Shown here one piece after another: positions 16,941-24,958 of a DNA stretch of 64,000 bases. The DNA comes from Shimia sediminis. Lineage in GTDB: Bacteria; Pseudomonadota; Alphaproteobacteria; Rhodobacterales; Rhodobacteraceae. Position numbers and translations under genes: made by a program. Each line of letters starts with the position of its first letter. Position 1 is the stretch's first letter. The notes beneath the pieces were generated by a model. The model was not told the DNA's origin. It saw only the letters and a program-made list of their open reading frames with translations, and searched no databases. The stretch is from contig NZ_RYZK01000010.1 of NCBI RefSeq assembly GCF_003990645.1, forward strand, positions 62,001 to 126,000, written 5' to 3'.

Positions 16941-19900
16941 ATGAACAGCCTGACCAGCTTTGGCATCCGCAAATCCCGCCTGACCATCATGATCATGGTC
17001 GGTCTGATTTTCCTTGGGGTCCAGACCTATCTTGGTCTGCCCAAACGCGAAGACCCCGCGATCACCATCCGTGATGCAATTGTTGTCGCCCAGTTCCCAG
17101 GGATGACCCCTGAACGCGCCGAGGAGTTGATTGCCGTGCCGTTGGAACGCACGGCGCGCGAAATTTCCGAAATCGACAAGATTTCAACTTTGGTCACCAC
17201 CGGTCAGGTCGAACTATCATTGCGGGTGCATGACTCTGTTGGTGCCGACAAGCTGGAACCCACCTTTCAGGACCTGCGCAACCGGATGGCGGATATGCAG
17301 GGACAACTGCCCGAAGGCACCATCGGCCCGATCGTAAACACTGATTTCGGCGATGTGACGATCGCCACCATCGCGGTCACCGGCGAAGGGTTTTCGCCTG
17401 CCGAACTGTGGGATGCAGCCGAGGATCTTCAGGCACAGCTTTATCGCCTGAGCGGCATCACCAAGGTTACCCTTGAGGGCCGACAAGAAGAACGCATCTG
17501 GCTGGAACTTGACGCGCGCAAGCTCGCCGCTGTTGGGCTTCAGCTGGAGCAGGTTCTGCAAGATCTCCGTGCGCAGAACGTGATCCTGCCCGCGGGGCAG
17601 ATGGATGTCGACGGGGTGACCATCCTGCTTGAAGCCAATGGAGAGCTAGAGACGGTCGAGGAGGTCGAGGGTGTGTTTACCCAGGTGCCGGGACTCAGCG
17701 GACTTGTGCGCTTGCGTGACTTGCTTACCGTTCGACGCGGCTATGCCGATCCGCCCGAGGCGCCCATCTTTTTCAACGGGGAACCTGCTCTGATTCTGGG
17801 CGTTGAGATGGCCGAGGATCGCGACATTCAAGACATCGGGCGTGACTTGCACCGGCAGTTGCCCCTGTTCGAGCAGGACCAGCCGATCGGTATCAGTTAC
17901 TCGCTGTCGACGTTTCAGGAAGCCAATGTCACCCAGGCCATTAACGCAGCCCTGGTGAATGTCGGACAGACATTTCTGGTTGTGGCAGGCGCGCTGGCCC
18001 TGTTTCTTGGGCTGCGGCCTGCGCTGGTGATCGCCTGTATCGTGCCCTTCACGGTGATGTTTGCGCTGATCGCGATGGCGCAACTGGGGATCGACCTGCA
18101 ACAGATTTCGATTGCAGCGGTCATTGTCTCGCTTGGCCTGCTTGTCGACAATGGGCTGGTTGTCGTCGAGGAAATCCAAAAGCGGCTCAGCAACGGCGCT
18201 ACGCCGCACGAGGCCGCTGAAGGGTCAGGCAGACAGTTTTTCCTGCCTCTGGCCGTGGCCTCGGCGACGACTGTATCAGCCTTCATTCCGATGCTGGTGC
18301 TGGAAGGAACCGAGGGCGAATACGCCTATTCGCTGGGCGCGGTCGTGGCCGTCATGCTGCTGGGTTCGTGGATCACCGCGCTCTACATCCTTCCCTTCGT
18401 GGCAGTGCATGTGCTGAGACGTCCGTGCAAGGACGCCCAGAACGATGGCTGGCTGGTGCGCGGCTATGGCAATGTGCTGCGCCGTGTTATGCGCTGGGGG
18501 GTAGGGATCGCAGTTGTCTGCTATGCCATTGTCGTCTGGGCGGCCACGCTATTTGGATCGCTTGATGGCGAGATGTTCCCGCTGTCTGAGCGTGCGGAGT
18601 ACCTGATCTATCTGGAAATGCCGCGCGGCACGGCTGTCGACGCCACAATGGATGAAGCGCTCGCAGTTGATGCATGGCTGAAGGATAAGGCCATCAATCC
18701 GGACGTGACCGATGTCACTCTCTTTGTTGCCAGCGGTGGCCCGCGCTTCTATCTGACGCTGGACCCGGCCGAGGGAGACCCGGCCAATGCCTTCTTTGTG
18801 GTCAATACGACCGACCATGAGGCCGCTGCCATTGCCGCCGAACGCGCGCAGAGCTATCTGCTGACCGAACGCGCCGCCGCGCGATATCGTGTGACCCGTT
18901 TGGCCATCGGGGCCGAAGAGCCGGGCCGCGTGGACGTCAAGCTGCGCGGGCCGGATGCAGATACGCTCTTGAAACTCGCGCGTCAGGTCGAGGCTGCCTT
19001 TGCAGAGACGCCGGGCAATATTCTTGCCCAGAATAACTGGGGCAACAAAAGCCTGAGGGTGACCGTCGATATTGCTCAGGACAAAGCGCGCGAGTTCGGC
19101 GTCACTTCAAGCGATATCTCGGATGCGATGGACTTGTTCTTTTCGGGCATTCCCTATTCAACCTTCCGCGAGGGTGATGATCTGATCCCGATGATCGTGC
19201 GCGCCCAGACAGCGTTTCGCGACAGTTTCGAAGACCTTGAAAACCTGACGATCCCGGTGGGCAGCGGATTTATCGCTCTGGATCAGGTTGCCAGGTTCCA
19301 ACCCCATTTCGAGCTGTCACAGATCCGTCGTGAGAACCAGGTCCGACAGGTCACCGTGTCGGGAAAAAGCATCGGTATGACGGCGGGCGCCCTGCAAGCC
19401 AACATGGGTAAAGCACTTGCCGATCTGCCGCTGCCGCGGGGGTATAGTCTTTCCCTTGGTGGTGAAACGGAACAAAGCGCCGAGGTGAACGGCAAACTGA
19501 TGGCTGGTATCCCGATTGCCCTGATCGTCATGCTTGCCGCCCTGATGTATCAGTTCAATTCCGCCCGCCGCGTTTCGCTGACATTTCTGACCATCCCGCT
19601 GGTTCTGATTGGCGCGCCTATCGGGTTGCTCCTGACCTCCCAACCCCTGTCGTTCTTCGCCATCCTCGGGCTGATTTCCCTGATGGGTATCATCATCAAT
19701 AACGCCATCGTGTTGATCGACCAGATCGACATCGAGCGTAGGACACGCGAACTGGACGATGCCATCATCGAGGCCGCCCAAAAACGTATCACACCCGTTA
19801 TGCTGACCTCACTGACAACGATCCTTGGCTTGACCCCAATGGCCCTGAACGGGGGCGCCCTGTTCGAACCAATGGCAACCCTGATGATCGGCGGGCTGGC

Positions 19901-19979
19901 GGTAGCCTCACCACTGACACTGTTCCTAGTGCCGACACTCTATCGTGCAATGTTTTTGTGGGAGGAAAGTCGCGCGTGA
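16941..19979 (+). CDS. RND family multidrug efflux permease
   Basis: 1012 residues, the usual length, with two repeats each of one N-terminal helix, a large periplasmic loop and five more helices. Conserved pieces include FPGMTPERAEELIAVPLE early on and, in the fourth helix, VSLGLLVDNGLVVVEEI, which holds the proton-relay aspartate; only one Asp is present where AcrB has two. The C-terminal repeat shows GIIINNAIVLIDQ and a RITPVMLTSLTTILGL loop. It is a proton-driven exporter of unknown substrate. No TolC gene follows. Confidence 0.93.
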   Translation: MNSLTSFGIRKSRLTIMIMVGLIFLGVQTYLGLPKREDPAITIRDAIVVAQFPGMTPERAEELIAVPLERTAREISEIDKISTLVTTGQVELSLRVHDSVGADKLEPTFQDLRNRMADMQGQLPEGTIGPIVNTDFGDVTIATIAVTGEGFSPAELWDAAEDLQAQLYRLSGITKVTLEGRQEERIWLELDARKLAAVGLQLEQVLQDLRAQNVILPAGQMDVDGVTILLEANGELETVEEVEGVFTQVPGLSGLVRLRDLLTVRRGYADPPEAPIFFNGEPALILGVEMAEDRDIQDIGRDLHRQLPLFEQDQPIGISYSLSTFQEANVTQAINAALVNVGQTFLVVAGALALFLGLRPALVIACIVPFTVMFALIAMAQLGIDLQQISIAAVIVSLGLLVDNGLVVVEEIQKRLSNGATPHEAAEGSGRQFFLPLAVASATTVSAFIPMLVLEGTEGEYAYSLGAVVAVMLLGSWITALYILPFVAVHVLRRPCKDAQNDGWLVRGYGNVLRRVMRWGVGIAVVCYAIVVWAATLFGSLDGEMFPLSERAEYLIYLEMPRGTAVDATMDEALAVDAWLKDKAINPDVTDVTLFVASGGPRFYLTLDPAEGDPANAFFVVNTTDHEAAAIAAERAQSYLLTERAAARYRVTRLAIGAEEPGRVDVKLRGPDADTLLKLARQVEAAFAETPGNILAQNNWGNKSLRVTVDIAQDKAREFGVTSSDISDAMDLFFSGIPYSTFREGDDLIPMIVRAQTAFRDSFEDLENLTIPVGSGFIALDQVARFQPHFELSQIRRENQVRQVTVSGKSIGMTAGALQANMGKALADLPLPRGYSLSLGGETEQSAEVNGKLMAGIPIALIVMLAALMYQFNSARRVSLTFLTIPLVLIGAPIGLLLTSQPLSFFAILGLISLMGIIINNAIVLIDQIDIERRTRELDDAIIEAAQKRITPVMLTSLTTILGLTPMALNGGALFEPMATLMIGGLAVASPLTLFLVPTLYRAMFLWEESRA

Positions 19980-20421
19980 CCGCGACTCCTTGCCTCGCCG
20001 CCTCTGTTCTTCAGTCTGGAAGCAACGAACTTGCACGTGCTGTGAGTTCGAACGGATTTTTGCAATTCGGACATTCATGAGAGTTGCAGCGAATGACCGG
20101 AAACCGCCCGACTTTCTGATGCCCTCGCAAACGCAGCAATGATTGCGCGATTGCAGCGAAATGGTACTTTGTCCTGTGTGGATGGCTCCTGCAAAGCAAG
20201 ACTTTTTTGAGGTGATTGGCATTTTGTCAGAAGCGGTCTTGTGTCCGGCCTGTTCGCGCGGAACACATGTCCGCTGGCCCTGATGGTTTCCGCGACGCAA
20301 GTCCCCATCCTCGCAAGCGGACAGATGTCGTCCTGGACAAAGCCCGGGGTGTCTTGAGATTGCGGCTGACTCTTTTGCCATCACTTCACTGGCCTTGCTA
20401 TCTTGGTTCCTTCCTTTGTCT
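19980..20421. other. 442-bp region without a gene between the RND permease and the transposase
   Basis: I find no convincing coding frame. About 20070-20160 resembles, in inverse orientation, the stretch at 8216-8281. The right part, up to about 20400, would contain the 3' non-coding end of the IS110-type element. Confidence 0.5.
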
Positions 20422-21600
20422 TTAGACGGTTCTAATTCTGTAGGGTTCGTTCCGTGTGAGAACCGCCCAAATGATCCGAGCAGTTTTATTTGCCATTGCT
20501 ATCGCAGCAAGCTTCGCAGGCTTTCGCTCCAAGATGTCCGAGAACCACGGATCAAATCTTTCTGGCGCTGTCTTGATTTGCTTGATGCGCGATGTCATCC
20601 CGACAACCATCAGGTTGCGTATGTACCGATCTCCCATCTTGGATATTCGGCCCAAACGTTCCTTACCACCGGTTGATCTGTTGAGCGGCGTAAGACCCAA
20701 CCAGGCTGCAAAATCCCTGCCACACCTGAACTGTTCCGCGCCGCCAATCGTAGCAACAATGGCTGATGCGGTGATCGGTCCGATGCCAGGGATCGTTTCA
20801 AGCAAGGCAATCCGAGGTTCGGATTTCGATGCTTGCGTCAGCTTGCGCCCATACCAGAGCACCCGTCCATGCAGCGTCAAGAGCTGCTCACCCAGATCCA
20901 TAATGGTGTCATGCGCAGTTGGCGGAAGATCCAGAGCGTCACCTTGGGACACCCGTTTGGCAAATCGGATGGCATGGCCGACACCTTGCGCAAAAACAAT
21001 TCCAAACTCAGCCAACAGGCCGCGAAGCGCGTTGATGGTCTGGGTTCTCTGCCGGACAACGAGGCTACGCGCTCGGTGCAGCGAAAGAATGGCCTGTTGT
21101 TCGGGCGACTTCACCTCGACAAACCGCATAGTCGGGCGACTGACAGCTTCGCAAATGGCTTCCGCATCAGCCGCATCTGACTTGCCGCGCTTGACGTAGG
21201 GTTTCACATAGACGGGTGCGATCAACTTGACTTCATGACCCAGCTTAATCAGTTCTCGCGCCCAGTAGTGGCTTGCGCCACAGGCCTCCATGCCGATCAA
21301 ACAAGGCTCCAATCTCCCGAAGAATGAAAGAACTTGGTTCCGCCGCAAAGATCGGCTGAAACCCAAATCTCCGTCTTGTGTGATACCGTGAACATGGAAA
21401 ACGTTCTTGGCCAAATCGACGCCAACTGTTGTATCTGCATTGGGTGGCCCCTCTAATCGCAGTTCATGACAACTGCAGTATGGCGCATTGCGACGCCGAT
21501 GAAGCAGGAGCCATCCACCCCATCCCGCAAAGCACCAGTTCCCCCAACTGCTGGATTTGCACTTGCAGCGAAAGTCCCGTCTGAGGAGTTGCACTGAAGC
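20400..21600 (-). mobile_element. IS110-family insertion sequence (ends not defined)
   Basis: Placed around the transposase gene. IS110 elements usually lack obvious terminal inverted repeats, and none is visible here, so the limits are approximate. The roughly 150-200 bases on the 5' side of the transposase are where IS110 relatives encode their bridge RNA. Confidence 0.5.
20422..21441 (-). CDS. IS110-family transposase, start region damaged or unusual
   Basis: The N-terminal RuvC-like domain has TTVGVDLAKNVFHVHGI, LIGMEACGASHYWA and GKSDAADAEAICEA, which supply the DEDD residues. The C-terminal domain has LETIPGIGPITASAIVATIG and the serine segment PLNRSTGGKERLG. The protein is about 340 residues from NADTTVG to the stop at 20422. 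The natural ATG (21440-21438) is one base out of frame, as if a base were lost just after it. The frame is open to a GTG at 21594, but that extension is not IS110-like, so expression is doubtful. Confidence 0.85.
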   Translation of the reverse strand, partial: NADTTVGVDLAKNVFHVHGITQDGDLGFSRSLRRNQVLSFFGRLEPCLIGMEACGASHYWARELIKLGHEVKLIAPVYVKPYVKRGKSDAADAEAICEAVSRPTMRFVEVKSPEQQAILSLHRARSLVVRQRTQTINALRGLLAEFGIVFAQGVGHAIRFAKRVSQGDALDLPPTAHDTIMDLGEQLLTLHGRVLWYGRKLTQASKSEPRIALLETIPGIGPITASAIVATIGGAEQFRCGRDFAAWLGLTPLNRSTGGKERLGRISKMGDRYIRNLMVVGMTSRIKQIKTAPERFDPWFSDILERKPAKLAAIAMANKTARIIWAVLTRNEPYRIRTV

Positions 21601-21690
21601 GACATCGGATGCTTGTCGAAGTCCAATTGGCAGCGATCCACACCTAACTTCGGGGTTATCCGGGGCGAGCTACCCGCCCCGGCACCGCAG

Positions 21691-21888
21691 TCATTCGGTG
21701 ACTGGATCGTCATCGCGGCGCGGGAAGGCGACCATCTCGACGTCTTGGAACATGCTGTGTTTGACGTTGATCGACGTGATGTTGCCGCTGTCGTCGGTGT
21801 TGACGAAGAGGACACCGCAGCGGTCCCAGAAGTTCTTGCCGTCTTTTTCGCCGGATTTGACGTTCAGTTTCAGAGTTTGCGTAGCCAA
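21691..21888 (-). CDS. Small conserved island protein of unknown function, TTG start
   Basis: 65 residues beginning at TTG 21888, with GAGG 8 bases upstream and no ATG available. The sequence (TLKLNVKSGEKDGKNFWDRC, GVLFVNTDDSGNITSINVKH) reads like a compact beta-rich domain. I recall similar short proteins on rhodobacterial mobile elements but know no function. It lies between the transposase and hipA, probably a remnant of the original island backbone. Confidence 0.65.
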   Translation of the reverse strand: MATQTLKLNVKSGEKDGKNFWDRCGVLFVNTDDSGNITSINVKHSMFQDVEMVAFPRRDDDPVTE

Positions 21889-22209
21889 TTTTCAATCCTC
21901 ACTTTGAGTGTTTCGATGAACATGGCCAAAGCGGGCACCAAGGGGATGTCAGAGGGAAAATTGCCTCGCGAGGAATGCGCTGGCGCAGGGGAATTTTCTT
22001 GTTGAAGCGGTGCTTGCACCGCGTCTGGCACGGCTGCCCGCTTATGTTCAGCAATCAGAAACACGGCGTTGAGGATCTGAGTTTGGTCATCAATCTCTGG
22101 GCTGGCCCGTCAAAGCTGGCCTGGAACGCTGCAACTACTGTACTGGGCCTGCAGATTGCTCACAGCAAATATGATCTACCGACCATAAAACGGAAATATG
22201 ATCTGCGGA
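21889..22209. other. 321-bp region between the small island protein and hipA
   Basis: A weak frame, 22064-21870, overlaps the small gene and is not convincing. Near hipA the stretch holds two copies of AAATATGATCT (22167-22177 and 22194-22204) and, at 22198-22213, the inverted repeat ATGATC-TGCG-GATCAT, which overlaps the hipA stop codon and could act as a weak terminator. Confidence 0.45.
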
Positions 22210-23502
22210 TCATACGGCATGTAAGGCAATCGCCCGACGTCGTATGCCAGCAGCAATGGCATCTGCCAAAGGCTGTGGAAACCCATCCGGCAGGTCTGCT
22301 AGTGTCTTGTCCAAGGCGGGTTCAAGCTCAGACGCGACGCCCGACAAGACCTCTTCCGCCAGCGCCACACCAAAACCTGCCGCCTTCGCAGCCTGCAGGA
22401 AATGCCGCGGCACCACCTCGTTGATCCGGTAGTGTCCGTCGACGGCCATCGCGAGGCGCATCCGGTTCTGGCGGATTTGACCGTCATCCACGGCTTTCTG
22501 GGCGCTCAGCACATCGTAGAGCGGGGTCATACAGAAACCACGAGGAAGCAATGCAATGCTGAAATTCTTCGCATGCCCGTCGGTCGCCCCCAAAAGCCAA
22601 AAAAGCACCTGCGCACGGAAGAAGGTGCGCTGATCTGCTTCGGGGTCATCACTGCCCTTCAGCAACCCGATCCCTTCGGTGATCCCCGGCCCGCCATCCA
22701 TTTGGTGTTTCTGGCTGGGTGGAACTGTGAGCGCCTGGCAAAAGTTTTCCTGCGGGAGGCGGATCAACCGGCCATCTTTGGTCCAGCGCCGATCGAACCG
22801 GGTCACAACAAGGCTCCGCACGCCCTCGAAGTCGGCAATCTCGACTTCAGCCACATCCATGCCCATGGCCCGACAGAGGTTCATGCAGAAAAATTCGTTC
22901 TCAACACTGTCAGACAAATCGATCCCTGCGGGCAGAACGCCAAGCTGCGTCTTGAGGATATGGGTTGTTGGGGTGAGCCCCGTTGGACGGATCCACGCGC
23001 CCTCGTGGCGTAGCAGCGCCGTTTTCTCCTGCGCCCCTGCGATAGAAATGCGGAAGTCGTCTTCCTCGTCTAAGCCAAGGGGGGCACTTGCGAGGTTGCG
23101 TAACATATCCGCAATCTGTGCCTCGGAAACGGGCTCTCCCTCGAGTGTGCCAACCTCGGGGATCTCACCCGAAACGAAGTGCAAGGCCCCCACACAATCG
23201 CGGCCGATCTTCTCCAGCATGTGCCACGCGTCCGTGCCGCCCGCACGCACCCGTGCAGCAACGCGTTCTCGTATCGCCTGATTGTCCGGCAGCAGGTTTT
23301 CCAAGTAGGCGATAACAGGGCCGCCCTGGTGTGCCACTTCACGCAAAGGCAGCGAAAGCGAGATGGGCATGGCATGTTCCCATGCCAACCATTCCGGATC
23401 ATAGATAAAGCTGATCGCGCCTGAACCAGCGAGACGCAAAGCCCCCACCAACCGTCCGTTCAGAAGCACTTGCATCGTGCCGCTACGCCCGTGTTTGGCC
23501 AT
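22210..23502 (-). CDS. hipA: HipA-type serine/threonine kinase toxin
   Basis: 430 residues, close to E. coli HipA (440). HipA phosphorylates glutamyl-tRNA synthetase in E. coli, which halts translation and gives persistence; targets vary in relatives. Visible motifs: ISIAGAQEKTALL (ATP loop and autophosphorylated serine region), ENFCQAL, the catalytic loop GATDGHAKNFS and the metal site TPLYDVLS. The start overlaps the hipB stop (TGATG). All key motifs are intact, so it should be active. Confidence 0.93.
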   Translation of the reverse strand: MAKHGRSGTMQVLLNGRLVGALRLAGSGAISFIYDPEWLAWEHAMPISLSLPLREVAHQGGPVIAYLENLLPDNQAIRERVAARVRAGGTDAWHMLEKIGRDCVGALHFVSGEIPEVGTLEGEPVSEAQIADMLRNLASAPLGLDEEDDFRISIAGAQEKTALLRHEGAWIRPTGLTPTTHILKTQLGVLPAGIDLSDSVENEFFCMNLCRAMGMDVAEVEIADFEGVRSLVVTRFDRRWTKDGRLIRLPQENFCQALTVPPSQKHQMDGGPGITEGIGLLKGSDDPEADQRTFFRAQVLFWLLGATDGHAKNFSIALLPRGFCMTPLYDVLSAQKAVDDGQIRQNRMRLAMAVDGHYRINEVVPRHFLQAAKAAGFGVALAEEVLSGVASELEPALDKTLADLPDGFPQPLADAIAAGIRRRAIALHAV

Positions 23503-23747
23503 CAGAAGATATCCTCAATCTCAAGCGAGCCACCGCGTTCCACCAATCGGAACTCAAGCCCAAGTGCCGCCATAACAGCGAGCACTGTGGCGAGCTTGGC
23601 TCCCGCGTCGCCATTCTCGAGCGACGAAATCGTCGCGACGCGCAAATTCGTACGCGCGCTGATGTCGCTTTGGGTCCAGCCGCGCGCTTTGCGCGTCCGG
23701 CGAAGTGCCTCGCCGATCTGCTCGGCCGTTCGTGCTGTGAGGTCCAT
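23502..23747 (-). CDS. hipB: HipB-type antitoxin, XRE family
   Basis: 81 residues with AAGGAG 6-7 bases before ATG 23747. The helix-turn-helix (ARGWTQSDISARTNLRVATIS) is followed by SLENGDAGAKLATVLAVMAAL and a C-terminal strand (FRLVERGGSLEIEDIF). HipB neutralises HipA and represses the operon. Three evenly spaced palindromes lie directly upstream. Confidence 0.93.
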   Translation of the reverse strand: MDLTARTAEQIGEALRRTRKARGWTQSDISARTNLRVATISSLENGDAGAKLATVLAVMAALGLEFRLVERGGSLEIEDIF

Positions 23748-23759
23748 GATGCGGCTCCT

Positions 23760-23830
23760 TTTACGGCACAGCGTAAATTAAAACAAATTACGCTGCAACG
23801 TAAATATCTACTTTTTACGCCATGGCGTAA
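23760..23830. promoter_or_regulatory. Three evenly spaced hipBA operators
   Basis: TTTACG-N6-CGTAAA (23760-23777), TTACG-N6-CGTAA (23788-23803) and the perfect palindrome TTACGCCATGGCGTAA (23815-23830). Their centres are at 23768.5, 23795.5 and 23822.5, exactly 27 bp apart. E. coli hipBA also has several operators, with a different sequence. Confidence 0.8.
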
Positions 23831-23844
23831 CAATCGAGCCGCAC

Positions 23845-24708
23845 TTATGCCTGCAGCCCCGCAGCGCGCACCTGCTCGGGCGTCACCAGCTTTGACGAGA
23901 TCAAGCCCTCAATCTGCCGGTTTGTAATGTGGCGGCAAAGAGGGTGGCGTTCGTGGATCCACTCGGCGAGGCTCGCACGGCCTTTGGCTTCGGCTTCTTG
24001 CGCTTTCTCGCGATCCGCCTGTACCTGGGCAAGCCCCTTCTCCCAACGCCGCATCTTGAACCAATTGTCCGAGAAACAGACCTTGCTGCGGGTGTAGCCC
24101 TCGCTTTCCTTCGCATAGGCTTTGACCGCCTGCCGCAAGTCATCGGGCTTTACCCCGGCCTTCACGGCGGCTGCGATCAGGCGCAACGTAGTTCGTCGGT
24201 CGCGGATCCTGTCTTCGGGATAGACCGCTAAGATCTTCTCAGCTTCAAGATCTTCAACCTCCTCCTCCGCCTCGCGCCTGCGCGTAGGTGGTTTATGGAT
24301 GGTTTTAGGATGGTTTGGGGTCCACCGTGAACCCCGTAAACCGTTCACCGTGGACCCCGTACCGGGTTCAGGCTGGACGGGGTTCACAGTGACCCCCGTC
24401 TCAATGTCGGGCTCAGCCGTGGGCTCGAGCACGGCCACGCGTTCCAGAACGATGCGGTAAATGACGGTGTAGCCGTTCTTGCACTGCCGCTGCCCTGTCT
24501 CGATCAAAATGCCTTCCCGCAGGAAGTCGATGATGGTGCGTTTGACGGTGCTCTCGCTAAGCTCTGTGTGGCGCTGGATCGTTCCTTTGGAGCACCAGAT
24601 GCCCGAGCCGTCATCGCTCGCCTTGTCTGCAAGAAACATGATGATCTGTTTGCGCGCAGCACTGCCAAAGCGACGCACTGCGCATTCGTTTGCGATGCGC
24701 CAGCTCAT
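23845..24708 (-). CDS. Replication-type winged-helix protein of the island
   Basis: 287 residues. Residues 1 to about 100 form a helix-turn-helix domain (SAARKQIIMFLADKASDDG, CSKGTIQRHTELSESTVKRT) of the kind in phage and plasmid replication initiators. The middle is a Pro/Thr-rich linker whose DNA contains three iteron-like repeats. The C-terminal part (WFKMRRWEKGLAQVQAD, then TNRQIEGLISSKLVTPEQ) is helical. Its position next to the right attachment repeat and the internal repeats suggest a replication role; a plain transcription factor cannot be excluded. Confidence 0.7.
   Translation of the reverse strand: MSWRIANECAVRRFGSAARKQIIMFLADKASDDGSGIWCSKGTIQRHTELSESTVKRTIIDFLREGILIETGQRQCKNGYTVIYRIVLERVAVLEPTAEPDIETGVTVNPVQPEPGTGSTVNGLRGSRWTPNHPKTIHKPPTRRREAEEEVEDLEAEKILAVYPEDRIRDRRTTLRLIAAAVKAGVKPDDLRQAVKAYAKESEGYTRSKVCFSDNWFKMRRWEKGLAQVQADREKAQEAEAKGRASLAEWIHERHPLCRHITNRQIEGLISSKLVTPEQVRAAGLQA
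24323..24400. repeat. Iteron-like repeats inside the replication-type gene
   Basis: CACCGTGAACCCCGTA (24323-24338), CACCGTGGACCCCGTA (24346-24361) and CACAGTGACCCCCGTC (24385-24400) are near-identical 16-mers in direct orientation, starting 23 and 39 bp apart. The first two also form part of a large imperfect inverted repeat (24317-24358). They encode the linker (TVNP, TVNG, WTPN), so coding constraint alone is an alternative. Confidence 0.55.
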
Positions 24709-24776
24709 TGGACCACCTCGCCGGTCAGAGGTCGCGAAAAAGCCGACTGAGCGTTTGCGGAGCGGTAGTAGCTCAT
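24705..24776 (-). CDS. Possible leader peptide coupled to the replication-type gene
   Basis: A 23-residue frame from ATG 24776, MSYYRSANAQ to GEVVQ, overlaps the next start as ATGA. A GTG further up (24827) would give about 40 residues. The coupling is the only real support. Confidence 0.3.
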   Translation of the reverse strand: MSYYRSANAQSAFSRPLTGEVVQ

Positions 24777-24958
24777 GCTAACGTACTTCGAAAGCTGACA
24801 GGCTTTTTCTATTTGGCCCCGGTTCACAGTTGCCGCTGTGACGGGGTCTTTTTCGTTTTGAACCGGCGAATTTGGCTTTGAAACTTTCGCTTTTTGTTCA
24901 CTTTTTGTCAGGGGGCATTTTGCACCCCTAAGCTGTTGTTTTTGCTTTATCTCTTTCT
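24777..24958. other. Non-coding promoter region at the right end of the island
   Basis: AT-richer than its surroundings, with CACAG-TTGCCG-CTGTG at 24825-24840. The 10-mer GGTTCACAGT (24821-24830) is also present at the third iteron-like repeat (24381-24390), a hint that the same protein may bind both places. No gene seen. Confidence 0.4.

Noticed and set aside
21870-22064. 64-codon minus-strand frame upstream of the small island gene
   Set aside because: It overlaps that gene by 19 bases, has no ribosome binding site and no recognisable sequence; possible but not supported.
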